Assembly: GCA_937859595.1 (NCBI GenBank)
Contig: CALMAH010000014.1
Span: forward strand, 186,001-250,000
DNA length: 64,000 nucleotides
Source: an uncultured Acidobacteriota bacterium
GTDB taxonomy: Bacteria; Acidobacteriota; Blastocatellia; Pyrinomonadales; Pyrinomonadaceae
Reading direction: 5' to 3'
Made by a program: the position numbers and the translations under genes. This document shows positions 26,326 through 33,954 of this stretch, piece by piece. How positions within the stretch are numbered: the stretch's first letter is position 1; the number at the start of each line of letters is the position of its first letter. The notes beneath the pieces are model-generated. The model made no database searches. It saw nothing but the letters and a program-made list of their open reading frames with translations, and had not been told where the DNA came from.

Positions 26326-27471
26326 ATGAGCGAAGAACTTCGACAACCACCGGTGATCGACCTTGCTGCCCTGCTGAACCCGATCTCAGAGGAGGCACCG
26401 GCAGGGGAAAATCTCCGATACTCGGGTCTATACGACGAGGTCAGTGAGGCGCGCCGTTCGGACGACGGCCTAAATCAGGGTGAATGGCAGACGGAACAAA
26501 AAGTAGCCGATTTCCGGCTGGTCACAAACCTGGTGGTGCCGGCCCTTACGGAAAGGTCAAAGGACCTCCAGCTTGCGGTCTGGCTCTGTGAAGCTCTTAT
26601 CAAACTGCACGGTTTTGTTGGGCTTAGGGACAGTTTGGATCTTTTGGTAGGGCTACAGGAGCGATTTTGGGACGATCTCCATCCGGAGATCGACGAAGGC
26701 GACATGGAAGGCCGTGCGAACGCGATCTCCTGGTTCGACACTTCAGGGGGGTTTGCGGCCAAAGAGGCTCCAATTACCGGCGTTGCAGGCTATAGTTTCA
26801 TCGACTGGGAAGATTCGAGGACCTTTGATATTCCGGAAAATCTCGATGCCCTTTCAACAGAGGACAATGCTAAATATACGCAGTTAAAGGAACAGGCCGA
26901 GCGCGAAGGCAGGGTCACGGCCGACCTTTGGCGAAAAGAGGCTGCCGCCACCCGGAGAGCATTTTGCGAACAGACTAATTTTGTTATCGAGGAATGTTTC
27001 GCCGGAATAGCGGAACTTAACAGGGTCGTCGAAGAAAGGTACGACCGGAACCAGGCTCCCGGACTCTCGATCCTCCGCAAATCGCTAGAGGACATTCATC
27101 AGCAAATGAAAAAGCTCCTTGAAGAAAAACGCCTTGAGGAGCCTGATGAGTCTGATATTGAGGAAGGTGCTGAGGGCGCGGTTGCGGCGGACGGTACACC
27201 GGTTGCGGGCGGCGTGGCCACCGCAACGGGTGCGATAAACAGCCGTCGCGACGCACTTCGAAGGCTTCAGGATATCGCAGATTTCTTCCACAAGACCGAA
27301 CCGCACAGCCCGGTCTCTTACCTAGTTCAGCGGGCAGTGAAATGGGGCAATATGCCGCTTGATAGTTGGCTTCAGGATGTGATCAAGGATGAAACGATCC
27401 TGTATCAGCTTCGACAAACGCTTGGATTCAACACAAGTTCGTCCGCGGACGGCGAGCAGCAGCCCCAGTAG
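26326..27471 (+). CDS. tssA: T6SS cap/baseplate protein TssA
   Basis: This 381-residue protein has the ImpA N-terminal domain (about 10-130), including NPISEEAPAGENLRYS, the DLQLAVWLCEALIKLHGFVGLRDSL block and ERFWDDLHPEIDEGD. A variable helical middle follows, then an Ala/Gly linker (about 285-305) and a C-terminal DALRRLQDIADFFHKTEPHSPVSYL-type region typical of TssA proteins that bind the sheath end. GAGAGGA lies about 10 bases upstream of the start. The 102-base gap before it is AT-rich and may hold a promoter, but no clear box pair was seen. Confidence 0.9.
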   Translation: MSEELRQPPVIDLAALLNPISEEAPAGENLRYSGLYDEVSEARRSDDGLNQGEWQTEQKVADFRLVTNLVVPALTERSKDLQLAVWLCEALIKLHGFVGLRDSLDLLVGLQERFWDDLHPEIDEGDMEGRANAISWFDTSGGFAAKEAPITGVAGYSFIDWEDSRTFDIPENLDALSTEDNAKYTQLKEQAEREGRVTADLWRKEAAATRRAFCEQTNFVIEECFAGIAELNRVVEERYDRNQAPGLSILRKSLEDIHQQMKKLLEEKRLEEPDESDIEEGAEGAVAADGTPVAGGVATATGAINSRRDALRRLQDIADFFHKTEPHSPVSYLVQRAVKWGNMPLDSWLQDVIKDETILYQLRQTLGFNTSSSADGEQQPQ

Positions 27472-27552
27472 TAAGATGGATACCGGGCAATCCGGACATT
27501 TGAGCAGCGGAATAATTAGACAACGGATATTAATTCGAAAGGAGATAAGTCA

Positions 27553-28068
27553 ATGCCAAAAAAAGAAAGTTTGCAGCATAAGATCGACCGGGTGCGGCCG
27601 CCCCGTGTTCAGATAACCTATGACGTAGAAGTAGGCGGAGCTATTGAGTTGAAAGAACTCCCGTTCGTACTTGGCGTTATGGGCGATTTCGTAGGTAAGC
27701 CGGAAGAGCCGTTGCCCGCCTTCAAGAACAGAAAGTTCGTAGAGATCGACCCGGACAATTTCAACCAGGTCCTCGCCGGTATGAAGCCCAGGCTTGCATA
27801 TACGATAGATAATAAGCTGCAGGACGATGGCAGCAAGATGGGGGTCGAGCTGAAATTCAACAGTATCGAGGACTTTGAACCCGACAATGTTGTGCAGCAG
27901 GTCGAACCGTTGCGAAAGCTGGTTGAAGCGCGGCAAAAGCTTGCCGATCTCCGATCGAAGATGGATGGAAACGAGAAACTGGAGTCGATGCTCGAGGATG
28001 TTATCGCAAATGCGGATAAACAAAAAGAGCTAAGCGACGCTCTCGGAATTGAGGCTAAGGAGGAATAA
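27553..28068 (+). CDS. tssB: T6SS contractile sheath small subunit TssB
   Basis: The 171-residue protein contains the VQITYDVEVGGAIELKELPFV strand region and the VMGDFVG and NRKFVEIDPDNFNQVL motifs diagnostic of TssB/VipA. It pairs with TssC to build the contractile sheath. AAAGGAG lies about 9 bases before the ATG. tssC starts 6 bases downstream. Length and motifs are typical. Confidence 0.96.
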   Translation: MPKKESLQHKIDRVRPPRVQITYDVEVGGAIELKELPFVLGVMGDFVGKPEEPLPAFKNRKFVEIDPDNFNQVLAGMKPRLAYTIDNKLQDDGSKMGVELKFNSIEDFEPDNVVQQVEPLRKLVEARQKLADLRSKMDGNEKLESMLEDVIANADKQKELSDALGIEAKEE

Positions 28069-28074
28069 CAAACA

Positions 28075-29565
28075 ATGGCAACTCAGAAAAAAGGACAAGG
28101 AGCCGCTGTCGAAACCGTTGAGCAGGAACAAGAAGCCAGTCTTCTCGACAAGATATTGACAGACGGCAGAATGGCCCGTGACGAATTTCAAAAAGAACGG
28201 GCCAAGGACATGATCGCTGAGTTCGTGAATCAGGTGATGGCAGGTGAACTGACCATGACCAAGAACATGGACGTGGCCATCAACTCGCGGATAGCCGAGA
28301 TCGACCGCCTTATCTCAGCGCAAATGAATGAGATAATGCACCACGAGGACTTCCAGAAACTCGAGGGTTCGTGGAGAGGACTGCAGCATTTGGTAAGAAA
28401 CTCGCTGACCGGCTCACAGCTCAAGATCCGTGTCATGAGCGTCACCAAAAAGGACCTCCTGAAGGACTTTGAACGCGCACTTGAGTTTGACCAATCTACT
28501 CTCTTCAAGAAGATCTATGAAGAAGAGTACGGGACCTTTGGCGGCGCACCCTACGGTGCCCTGATCGGAGATTTCGAGTTCGGGAACCATCCGCAGGACA
28601 TGGCCCTGCTCGAGAAGATCTCCGAGGTCGCGGCGGCGGCCCACGCCCCGTTCTTAAGTGCCGCCTCGGCGGACCTCTTTGGGTGGGACACATATTCGGA
28701 AATGACCGAGGTCCGGGATATCTCAAAGATCTTTGACCGGGCGGAATATATGAAATGGCGAAGCTTCCGCGAGTCGGAGGATTCACGCTACGTCGGCCTT
28801 ACGCTGCCTCACGTTCTTATGCGGGAACCGTACGGCGCGGCCACCAAACCGACCGAAAGCTTCCGCTTTGAAGAAGACGTGGACGGAAAGGACCACAAGA
28901 AATATCTGTGGGGAAATGCAGCTTATGCTCTGGGAACACGTCTCACTGAGGCCTTCTCGATGCACGGATGGTGTGTAGCTATCCGTGGTGTTGAAGGGGG
29001 CGGCTTGGTCCAGGGGCTTCCGACTCACACCTTTGAGACCGACGAGGGCGAGGTCGCAATGAAGTGTCCGACCGAGGTCGCGATAACGGACCGTCGTGAA
29101 AAAGAATTTGCGGACAACGGCTTCATTCCTTTGGTCCACTGCAAAGGCACGGACTACGCCGCATTTTTTGCAACGCAGTCTGCAAACAAGGCTAAGAAGT
29201 ACGATACTGACGCCGCGAATGCCAACGCAAGGCTCTCGACCCAGCTGCAGTATATCTTTGCGGTCTCGAGGTTTGCTCACTATCTGAAAGCGATGGTCAG
29301 AGACAAGATAGGTTCGTTCATGTCGCGCGCCGAGGCGGAGATGTTCCTCAATAAGTGGATAAAGGGCTACGTACTTGCCAACGACGTCGCACCCGCCGAA
29401 CAGAAAGCGAAATACCCACTGAGGGAAGCCCGGGTCGATGTCGCTGAGATCCCGGGTAAACCGGGCTGCTATCGGGCTGTCGCGTTTTTGCGGCCCCACT
29501 TCCAACTCGATGAGCTTTCGGTCAGTCTGCGTTTGGTCGCTGACCTTCCACCGCCGGCGAAGTAG
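28075..29565 (+). CDS. tssC: T6SS contractile sheath large subunit TssC
   Basis: This 496-residue protein is a textbook TssC/VipB. LEGSWRGLQHLVRNS, the FERALEFDQSTLFKKIYEEEYGTFGG region, FGWDTYSEMTEVRDI, and the RFAHYLKAMVRDKIGSF block near the C-terminus are family motifs. It forms the sheath body with TssB and is disassembled by ClpV after contraction. It is preceded by GGAGG (in AAGGAGGAATAA, overlapping the tssB stop), consistent with strong coupled translation. Confidence 0.97.
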   Translation: MATQKKGQGAAVETVEQEQEASLLDKILTDGRMARDEFQKERAKDMIAEFVNQVMAGELTMTKNMDVAINSRIAEIDRLISAQMNEIMHHEDFQKLEGSWRGLQHLVRNSLTGSQLKIRVMSVTKKDLLKDFERALEFDQSTLFKKIYEEEYGTFGGAPYGALIGDFEFGNHPQDMALLEKISEVAAAAHAPFLSAASADLFGWDTYSEMTEVRDISKIFDRAEYMKWRSFRESEDSRYVGLTLPHVLMREPYGAATKPTESFRFEEDVDGKDHKKYLWGNAAYALGTRLTEAFSMHGWCVAIRGVEGGGLVQGLPTHTFETDEGEVAMKCPTEVAITDRREKEFADNGFIPLVHCKGTDYAAFFATQSANKAKKYDTDAANANARLSTQLQYIFAVSRFAHYLKAMVRDKIGSFMSRAEAEMFLNKWIKGYVLANDVAPAEQKAKYPLREARVDVAEIPGKPGCYRAVAFLRPHFQLDELSVSLRLVADLPPPAK

Positions 29566-29609
29566 TTTGGCCGGTTACCAAAAAGCATACGGTAGTTTTG
29601 CAAAAGAAT

Positions 29610-29669
29610 GCTTTCGTTCCGTCTCTTAATTGTATGCGAGTAGGACACGAGAGGAGTCGGAACGAAAGC
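29610..29669 (+). promoter_or_regulatory. Long stem-loop in the hcp leader
   Basis: GCTTTCGTTCCG (29610-29621) and CGGAACGAAAGC (29658-29669) are a perfect 12-bp inverted repeat with a 36-base interior that can extend the stem with TCTC/GAGA. A GCATAC (29585-29590) upstream can pair instead with GTATGC (29632-29637) in the loop, which would give a pseudoknot or an alternative fold. It lies in the 168-base tssC-hcp gap, 64 bases before hcp. Role in mRNA processing, stability or attenuation is inferred. Confidence 0.5.
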
Positions 29670-29676
29670 CTACATC

Positions 29677-29697
29677 GGACCTGCCTGAAGGCAGTCC
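29677..29697 (+). promoter_or_regulatory. Second hairpin in the hcp leader
   Basis: CTGCC and GGCAG pair around a TGAA loop, and GGA/TCC extend the stem past one bulged C. There is no T tract, so this is not an ordinary terminator. It sits 37 bases upstream of the hcp start and just before an AAAAAAAGGAG ribosome-binding region. Confidence 0.4.
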
Positions 29698-29733
29698 TAG
29701 GTTGAATAATCAAAAAAAGGAGCACAGCACAAA

Positions 29734-30228
29734 ATGGCAGAAGATTTTTATTTAGAAATTGATACTATCAAGGGCGAGTCCGCTGCAGTCGGATTTGAGA
29801 AACAAATGCAGATCAAGTCGTGGTCGTTCGGAGCCTCGAACTCCGGATCATCCACCCTGGGAACGGGTTTGGGCACCGGCAAGGTCTCGATGCAGGATTT
29901 CCATTTCGTAGTCGAAAACGGAACGGCAAGCAATCAGCTTTTTCTCGCGGCCTGCAAAGGAAATCACATCCCGAATGCAGTCCTCAGTTGCCGCAAGACA
30001 GGTGGCGGTGGCTCACCGTATACCTACTTCAAGGTTACGTTCGGCGATATTGTGATCTCGTCATTCCAGACGGGTGGAAGTGCCGGCGGAGGGCTCCCGT
30101 TGGAGCAGATCTCGTTCAATTTCACTAAGATCACGATGCAGTACTACCAACAGGACGAAAAGGGCGAGGTTACCCAAACCAACAACGTCACCTACGACGT
30201 CAAGAAGGTGGAAGGAAGCGGAGCTTAG
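29734..30228 (+). CDS. hcp: T6SS inner tube protein Hcp
   Basis: The 164-residue protein is a standard Hcp: MAEDFYLEIDTIKGES at the start, then KQMQIKSWSFGASNSG, the TASNQLFLAACKGNH helix and a C-terminal FTKITMQYYQQDEKG strand. Hcp hexamers stack to form the tube inside the sheath and are secreted. A strong AAAAGGAG precedes the ATG by about 10 bases. Structured leader hairpins upstream and a terminator-like hairpin downstream suggest its transcript is processed or expressed separately, fitting its high stoichiometry. Confidence 0.97.
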   Translation: MAEDFYLEIDTIKGESAAVGFEKQMQIKSWSFGASNSGSSTLGTGLGTGKVSMQDFHFVVENGTASNQLFLAACKGNHIPNAVLSCRKTGGGGSPYTYFKVTFGDIVISSFQTGGSAGGGLPLEQISFNFTKITMQYYQQDEKGEVTQTNNVTYDVKKVEGSGA

Positions 30229-30246
30229 TAACTCGAAACTTAACGG

Positions 30247-30278
30247 TGAACGCCGTGCCGCAAAGGTCGCGGCGTTCA
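30247..30278 (+). terminator. Stem-loop directly after hcp
   Basis: TGAACGCCG (30247-30255) and CGGCGTTCA (30270-30278) form a perfect 9-bp GC-rich stem with a 14-base loop, 19 bases after the hcp stop. The tail (TTTCG) is only weakly T-rich. It may protect the hcp mRNA 3' end or act with the next hairpin. Confidence 0.45.
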
Positions 30279-30300
30279 TTTCGATCGATCACACTTCAAC

Positions 30301-30332
30301 CGTTCCCGTCTAATCGGCGGGAGCGACTTTTT
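30301..30332 (+). terminator. Intrinsic terminator between hcp and tssE
   Basis: CGTTCCCG (30301-30308) pairs with CGGGAGCG (30318-30325) over 8 bp with one G-U wobble, a 9-base loop and then ACTTTTT. This is a good rho-independent terminator shape. It ends 11 bases before the tssE start codon, so readthrough at this point would set the ratio of hcp to downstream baseplate transcripts. Confidence 0.6.
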
Positions 30333-30343
30333 CGTGTTAGGGC

Positions 30344-30829
30344 ATGTCTCGTATCGACCACGAAATTCGCGTAACCCCATCGGTCCTTGACCGATTGATA
30401 GACCTTGAGCCGCGACATTCGGAGGAAGCGCCGAAATCTCGGTCCACATCGCTTCATGAATTGAAACAGTCGGTCAGGCGGGACCTGGAGTGGCTATTGA
30501 ATACCCGTTGCCATATTGACGCTATCGACGACAAGTTGGAAGAAACCCCGAACTCGGTCGCGTTCTATGGCCTGCCGGATTTCACCGGCGTAAGCGTTAA
30601 AAGCCATATCGAACAAAAGCGAATGACACGAGCGATCGAGGATGCGATCCGCCGATTCGAACCTCGTTTCATCAATCTGAAGGTTTTCATGGATCCGCTG
30701 GAGAATGTCGATCGCCAGCTTCGATTCAGGATAGAAGCAACCCTCGACACCGAACCCGCCCCTGAACCGATAGTGTTCGACTCCGTCCTCAATTCGGGCG
30801 GAGGCGGCTTTGAGGTGGTTGAGCTATAG
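30344..30829 (+). CDS. tssE: T6SS baseplate protein TssE (gp25-like)
   Basis: This 161-residue protein has a gp25-like/IraD fold. Recognisable blocks are the PSVLDRLID start region, LHELKQSVRRDLEWLLNTR, the LPDFTGVSV segment and AIRRFEPRFINLKVFMD, with the EPR motif typical of TssE/gp25. TssE joins TssK, TssF and TssG in the baseplate. The start lies 11 bases beyond an intrinsic-terminator-like hairpin, unusual for an internal operon gene. Confidence 0.93.
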   Translation: MSRIDHEIRVTPSVLDRLIDLEPRHSEEAPKSRSTSLHELKQSVRRDLEWLLNTRCHIDAIDDKLEETPNSVAFYGLPDFTGVSVKSHIEQKRMTRAIEDAIRRFEPRFINLKVFMDPLENVDRQLRFRIEATLDTEPAPEPIVFDSVLNSGGGGFEVVEL

Positions 30830-30884
30830 ATCCATCACCGCAGAAGGCTAATGGCCTTCAGATTAGATCTCTTCAAATTACTGA

Positions 30885-32777
30885 ATGCGAGACGAACTCT
30901 TAGGTTATTACGAGCGAGAATTGGTTTTTCTGCGCCGTATGGGGGCAGATTTCGCCCGGCGGTATCCGAAGATCGCCTCCAGACTGCTTCTTGAGGACGA
31001 AAAGGTCGAAGACCCTCATGTCGAGCGGATGATCGAGGCCTTTGCGTTCCTTACGGGCCGAGTTGCCCTAAAGCTGGACGACGAGCTTCCCGAGATCACG
31101 GAATCGTTCATTAATCTGCTCTATCCGCATTATCTTTCGCCCATTCCCTCAATGGCCGTCACTCAGTTCTCTTTCGGTTCGCCTACTGACAAGATCACCT
31201 CTATACAGTCACTCGAACGCGGCTCCAGGTTGAACTCGCGTCCCGTTGACGGAACGCCGTGCCAGTTCCGTACGGCCTATGATGTTCAGTTGGTTCCCGT
31301 CGAGATCGAGTCCGCATCGCTGGATTCGCCCGCTCCGAAAAATTCGCAAGGCAAGTTCGCTGAATCCGCTATTAAGATAAGCATGAGATGCTTTGGCGGC
31401 GCGAATCTGCACGAGATGAAGGTCGCCGCCACCGATAGTCCCCCGGATTCGTTCAGGTTTTATCTCGACGGCGATCCCCAACTGGTCTTTCCGCTTTATG
31501 AGATGATCTTTAACAATGCGGTCTCTGTCGAGTTCAGGCCAAAGGATCCGCCGCTCGGTGACCGCACGATGAAGACCCTAACGGGTATCCAGCTGAAATT
31601 GCCCGACCCCGTGATCATACCTGCGGAGGAGGCGATCCGGCAGGTCGGCTTTGACGATTCGGAGTCGATGCTTCCCTATAAGCTGAATTCGTTCAAGGGC
31701 TACAGGCTCCTGACGGAATATTTTGCTTTTCCATACAAGTTCTTGTTCTTCGACGTACTTGGGGTCGATCGTGCGATCGCAAATAAGTTCGGCAGTCATT
31801 TCGACATACTGATCCATCTGAAAGACGTAACCCCGCCGATCGCTCCGGTGGTTACGGAAACGTTCCGAATGGGCTGTACCCCCATAATCAATCTTTTTAC
31901 ACGCCTATCTGACCCGGTCTATATCTCGCAGCAGAAGTATGAGTATCAGATAATCCCCGATATCCACAGGCAATCTGCGACAGAGATCTATTCCATAGAT
32001 GAAGTTTTTACTTCCGATCCAAGGACCGGGGTGGTTCGCGAATTTTCGCCCTTCTATTCGCTCCGGCACGCTTACGGCGAGCAAATGGAGAAATCGTTCT
32101 GGTACGCGACGCGACGCCAATCTCAAAGGCCGGACGACACGGGGACAGAGGTGTTCCTGTCGCTTGTGGATTCGAAATTTGATCCTTTTGCACCGGCCGT
32201 CGAGGTGCTTAACGTCCGTGCGACCTGCACAAATCGCGACCTGCCCGCGCGGCTGCCGTTTGGAGGAAAGGAGGGTGAGTTTGAGGTTGAAGGCACGGCT
32301 CTTGTCTCGCGTGTGCGCTGCCTTACAAAACCGACGGAGACAATCAGGCCGCCGCAGCGAAGGGCGCTCCAATGGCGGCTGATCTCACATATGAACCTTA
32401 ACTATATGTCGATAGTGAACAGTGAAAGCGGTCGTCCTGAAGCACTTCAGGAGATCTTACATCTATATAACTTTGATGATTCTTCGGTTATCAGAAAACA
32501 GATTCTCGGGATCACCCACATTGAGTCGAAAAAGGCTGTTCGCCAGGTCGGCGGCCGCATCGGCGCCGGTTTTGTTCGTGGGCTTGAGACAACGATAACG
32601 CTCGACGAAGAACAATATGTCGGGAGCGGGATGTTCCTCTTTGCGTGTGTCCTTGAGCGGTTCCTGGCGCTGTATTCAACATTGAACTCGTTTAACCAGC
32701 TTACTGTACGGTCTGAGCAGCGAGAGGATCCAATAAAGATATTTCTGCCGAGGACGGGTGAGCAGGTGCTTTTGTAA
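30885..32777 (+). CDS. tssF: T6SS baseplate protein TssF
   Basis: The 630-residue protein begins LLGYYERELVFLRRMGADFARRYP, the conserved TssF/VasA N-terminus, followed by VERMIEAFAFLTGRVALKLDDELPE. FGSHFDILIHL, the RMGCTPIINLFTRLSDP block and the C-terminal LYSTLNSFNQLTV segment are also typical. TssF with TssG forms the baseplate wedge core. No transmembrane segments are evident. tssG follows after about 33-87 bases depending on its start. Confidence 0.95.
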   Translation: MRDELLGYYERELVFLRRMGADFARRYPKIASRLLLEDEKVEDPHVERMIEAFAFLTGRVALKLDDELPEITESFINLLYPHYLSPIPSMAVTQFSFGSPTDKITSIQSLERGSRLNSRPVDGTPCQFRTAYDVQLVPVEIESASLDSPAPKNSQGKFAESAIKISMRCFGGANLHEMKVAATDSPPDSFRFYLDGDPQLVFPLYEMIFNNAVSVEFRPKDPPLGDRTMKTLTGIQLKLPDPVIIPAEEAIRQVGFDDSESMLPYKLNSFKGYRLLTEYFAFPYKFLFFDVLGVDRAIANKFGSHFDILIHLKDVTPPIAPVVTETFRMGCTPIINLFTRLSDPVYISQQKYEYQIIPDIHRQSATEIYSIDEVFTSDPRTGVVREFSPFYSLRHAYGEQMEKSFWYATRRQSQRPDDTGTEVFLSLVDSKFDPFAPAVEVLNVRATCTNRDLPARLPFGGKEGEFEVEGTALVSRVRCLTKPTETIRPPQRRALQWRLISHMNLNYMSIVNSESGRPEALQEILHLYNFDDSSVIRKQILGITHIESKKAVRQVGGRIGAGFVRGLETTITLDEEQYVGSGMFLFACVLERFLALYSTLNSFNQLTVRSEQREDPIKIFLPRTGEQVLL

Positions 32778-32810
32778 TAGCTAACGGTCGGCCCCGGGCC
32801 TGATCTAGTT

Positions 32811-33872
32811 TTGGGAATATTTGGTGCCGGCGATAAATGCACGCCGCGGCGGCGTTCTATTTCTGTGTCAGACGGTTCATTAAAACAGAAACTTTTTGAT
32901 GAGGCTTATCGCTTTGAGTTCTTTCAGGCGGTCAGGCTTTTTGAAAGGATAGTAAGCGACCGCAAGCCGGTCGGCGGCGAAGCTTTGCCTTCTGATGAAC
33001 AGATCAGATTTCGGACAAACGTCGCTCTCGATTTCCCGTCCAGCGAGATCAATGAGATTCGTGAGGTCTATGACGAGATCGCCGACCGCGACCGCCTGGA
33101 AATGATCGTGAACTTTATGGGCCTGATCGGCCCGAGCGGGGTCCTGCCAGTCCATTACACCGAGTTGGTATTGGATCGCGTCAGGCACAGGGACACGACG
33201 CTTTGGTCATTTCTCGATATCTTTACCCACCGGGCGGTCTCGATGTTTTATCGTGCATGGGCGAAATACCGCTTCCCTGTAGCCTATGAACGTGGGAACG
33301 ATGAGTTTACCTCGTATCTGTTCGATATCGCGGGCTTGGGTACTGACGGCCTGCGCGGAAGAATGGGTTTTGAAGATGAGGCAATGCTTCCCTACACGGG
33401 CCTTATCTCACAAAAGCCCCATTCGGCCTCGGCACTTGAGAACATCGTTTCGGATTTCTTTGGATTTCCGGCGAAAGTCATTCAGTTCTTTGGGCAATGG
33501 CTCGATCTTTCTGATTCGGACATTACGTTCCTAGGACAAAAGAACAGCACGCTTGGATATACCGCATTGCTGGGAAGGCGTGTCTGGGACCAGCAGTCCA
33601 TGTTCCGGATAGTCCTGGGCCCGCTGACCTTTGTCCAGTTCCAGGCAATGCTCCCGAACGGCACCGGGAACAAGCCGCTAAGATCAATAGTCCGTTTTGT
33701 GACGGGGCTGGAATTGGATTTTGATGTTAAGCTTGTGCTGAAAGCAAAACAGGTTCCGAGTCTTATACTGACCACCAAAGCGGTCCGCAGGCCGATGCTG
33801 GGTTGGACCACGTGGCTAAAGACGCAATCGTTTACGAGCGACGACGATCAGGTGGTAATGAATATGAATTGA
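32811..33872 (+). CDS. tssG: T6SS baseplate protein TssG
   Basis: The ORF from TTG 32811 gives 353 residues, but GTG 32865 (starting VSDGSLKQKLFDEAYRF) matches the usual TssG N-terminus better; neither start has a clear Shine-Dalgarno sequence. Family motifs are FEFFQAVRLFERI, IRFRTNVALDFPSSEI, the NFMGLIGPSGVLPVHYTEL block and LDIFTHRAVSMFYRAW. TssG pairs with TssF in the wedge. The gene identity is firm; the start is uncertain. Confidence 0.93.
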   Translation: MGIFGAGDKCTPRRRSISVSDGSLKQKLFDEAYRFEFFQAVRLFERIVSDRKPVGGEALPSDEQIRFRTNVALDFPSSEINEIREVYDEIADRDRLEMIVNFMGLIGPSGVLPVHYTELVLDRVRHRDTTLWSFLDIFTHRAVSMFYRAWAKYRFPVAYERGNDEFTSYLFDIAGLGTDGLRGRMGFEDEAMLPYTGLISQKPHSASALENIVSDFFGFPAKVIQFFGQWLDLSDSDITFLGQKNSTLGYTALLGRRVWDQQSMFRIVLGPLTFVQFQAMLPNGTGNKPLRSIVRFVTGLELDFDVKLVLKAKQVPSLILTTKAVRRPMLGWTTWLKTQSFTSDDDQVVMNMN

Positions 33873-33954
33873 CGGGTCTGGCATTCTCGTATGGACAACG
33901 AAGCCGGGCCGCACCTTTGGTTATAAATATCTCAACATTTCAGGAGAAACAGTT

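Noticed and set aside
28783..29505. 240-codon minus-strand frame inside tssC
   Set aside because: tssC is certain; the frame starts and stops without signals and encodes no recognisable protein.
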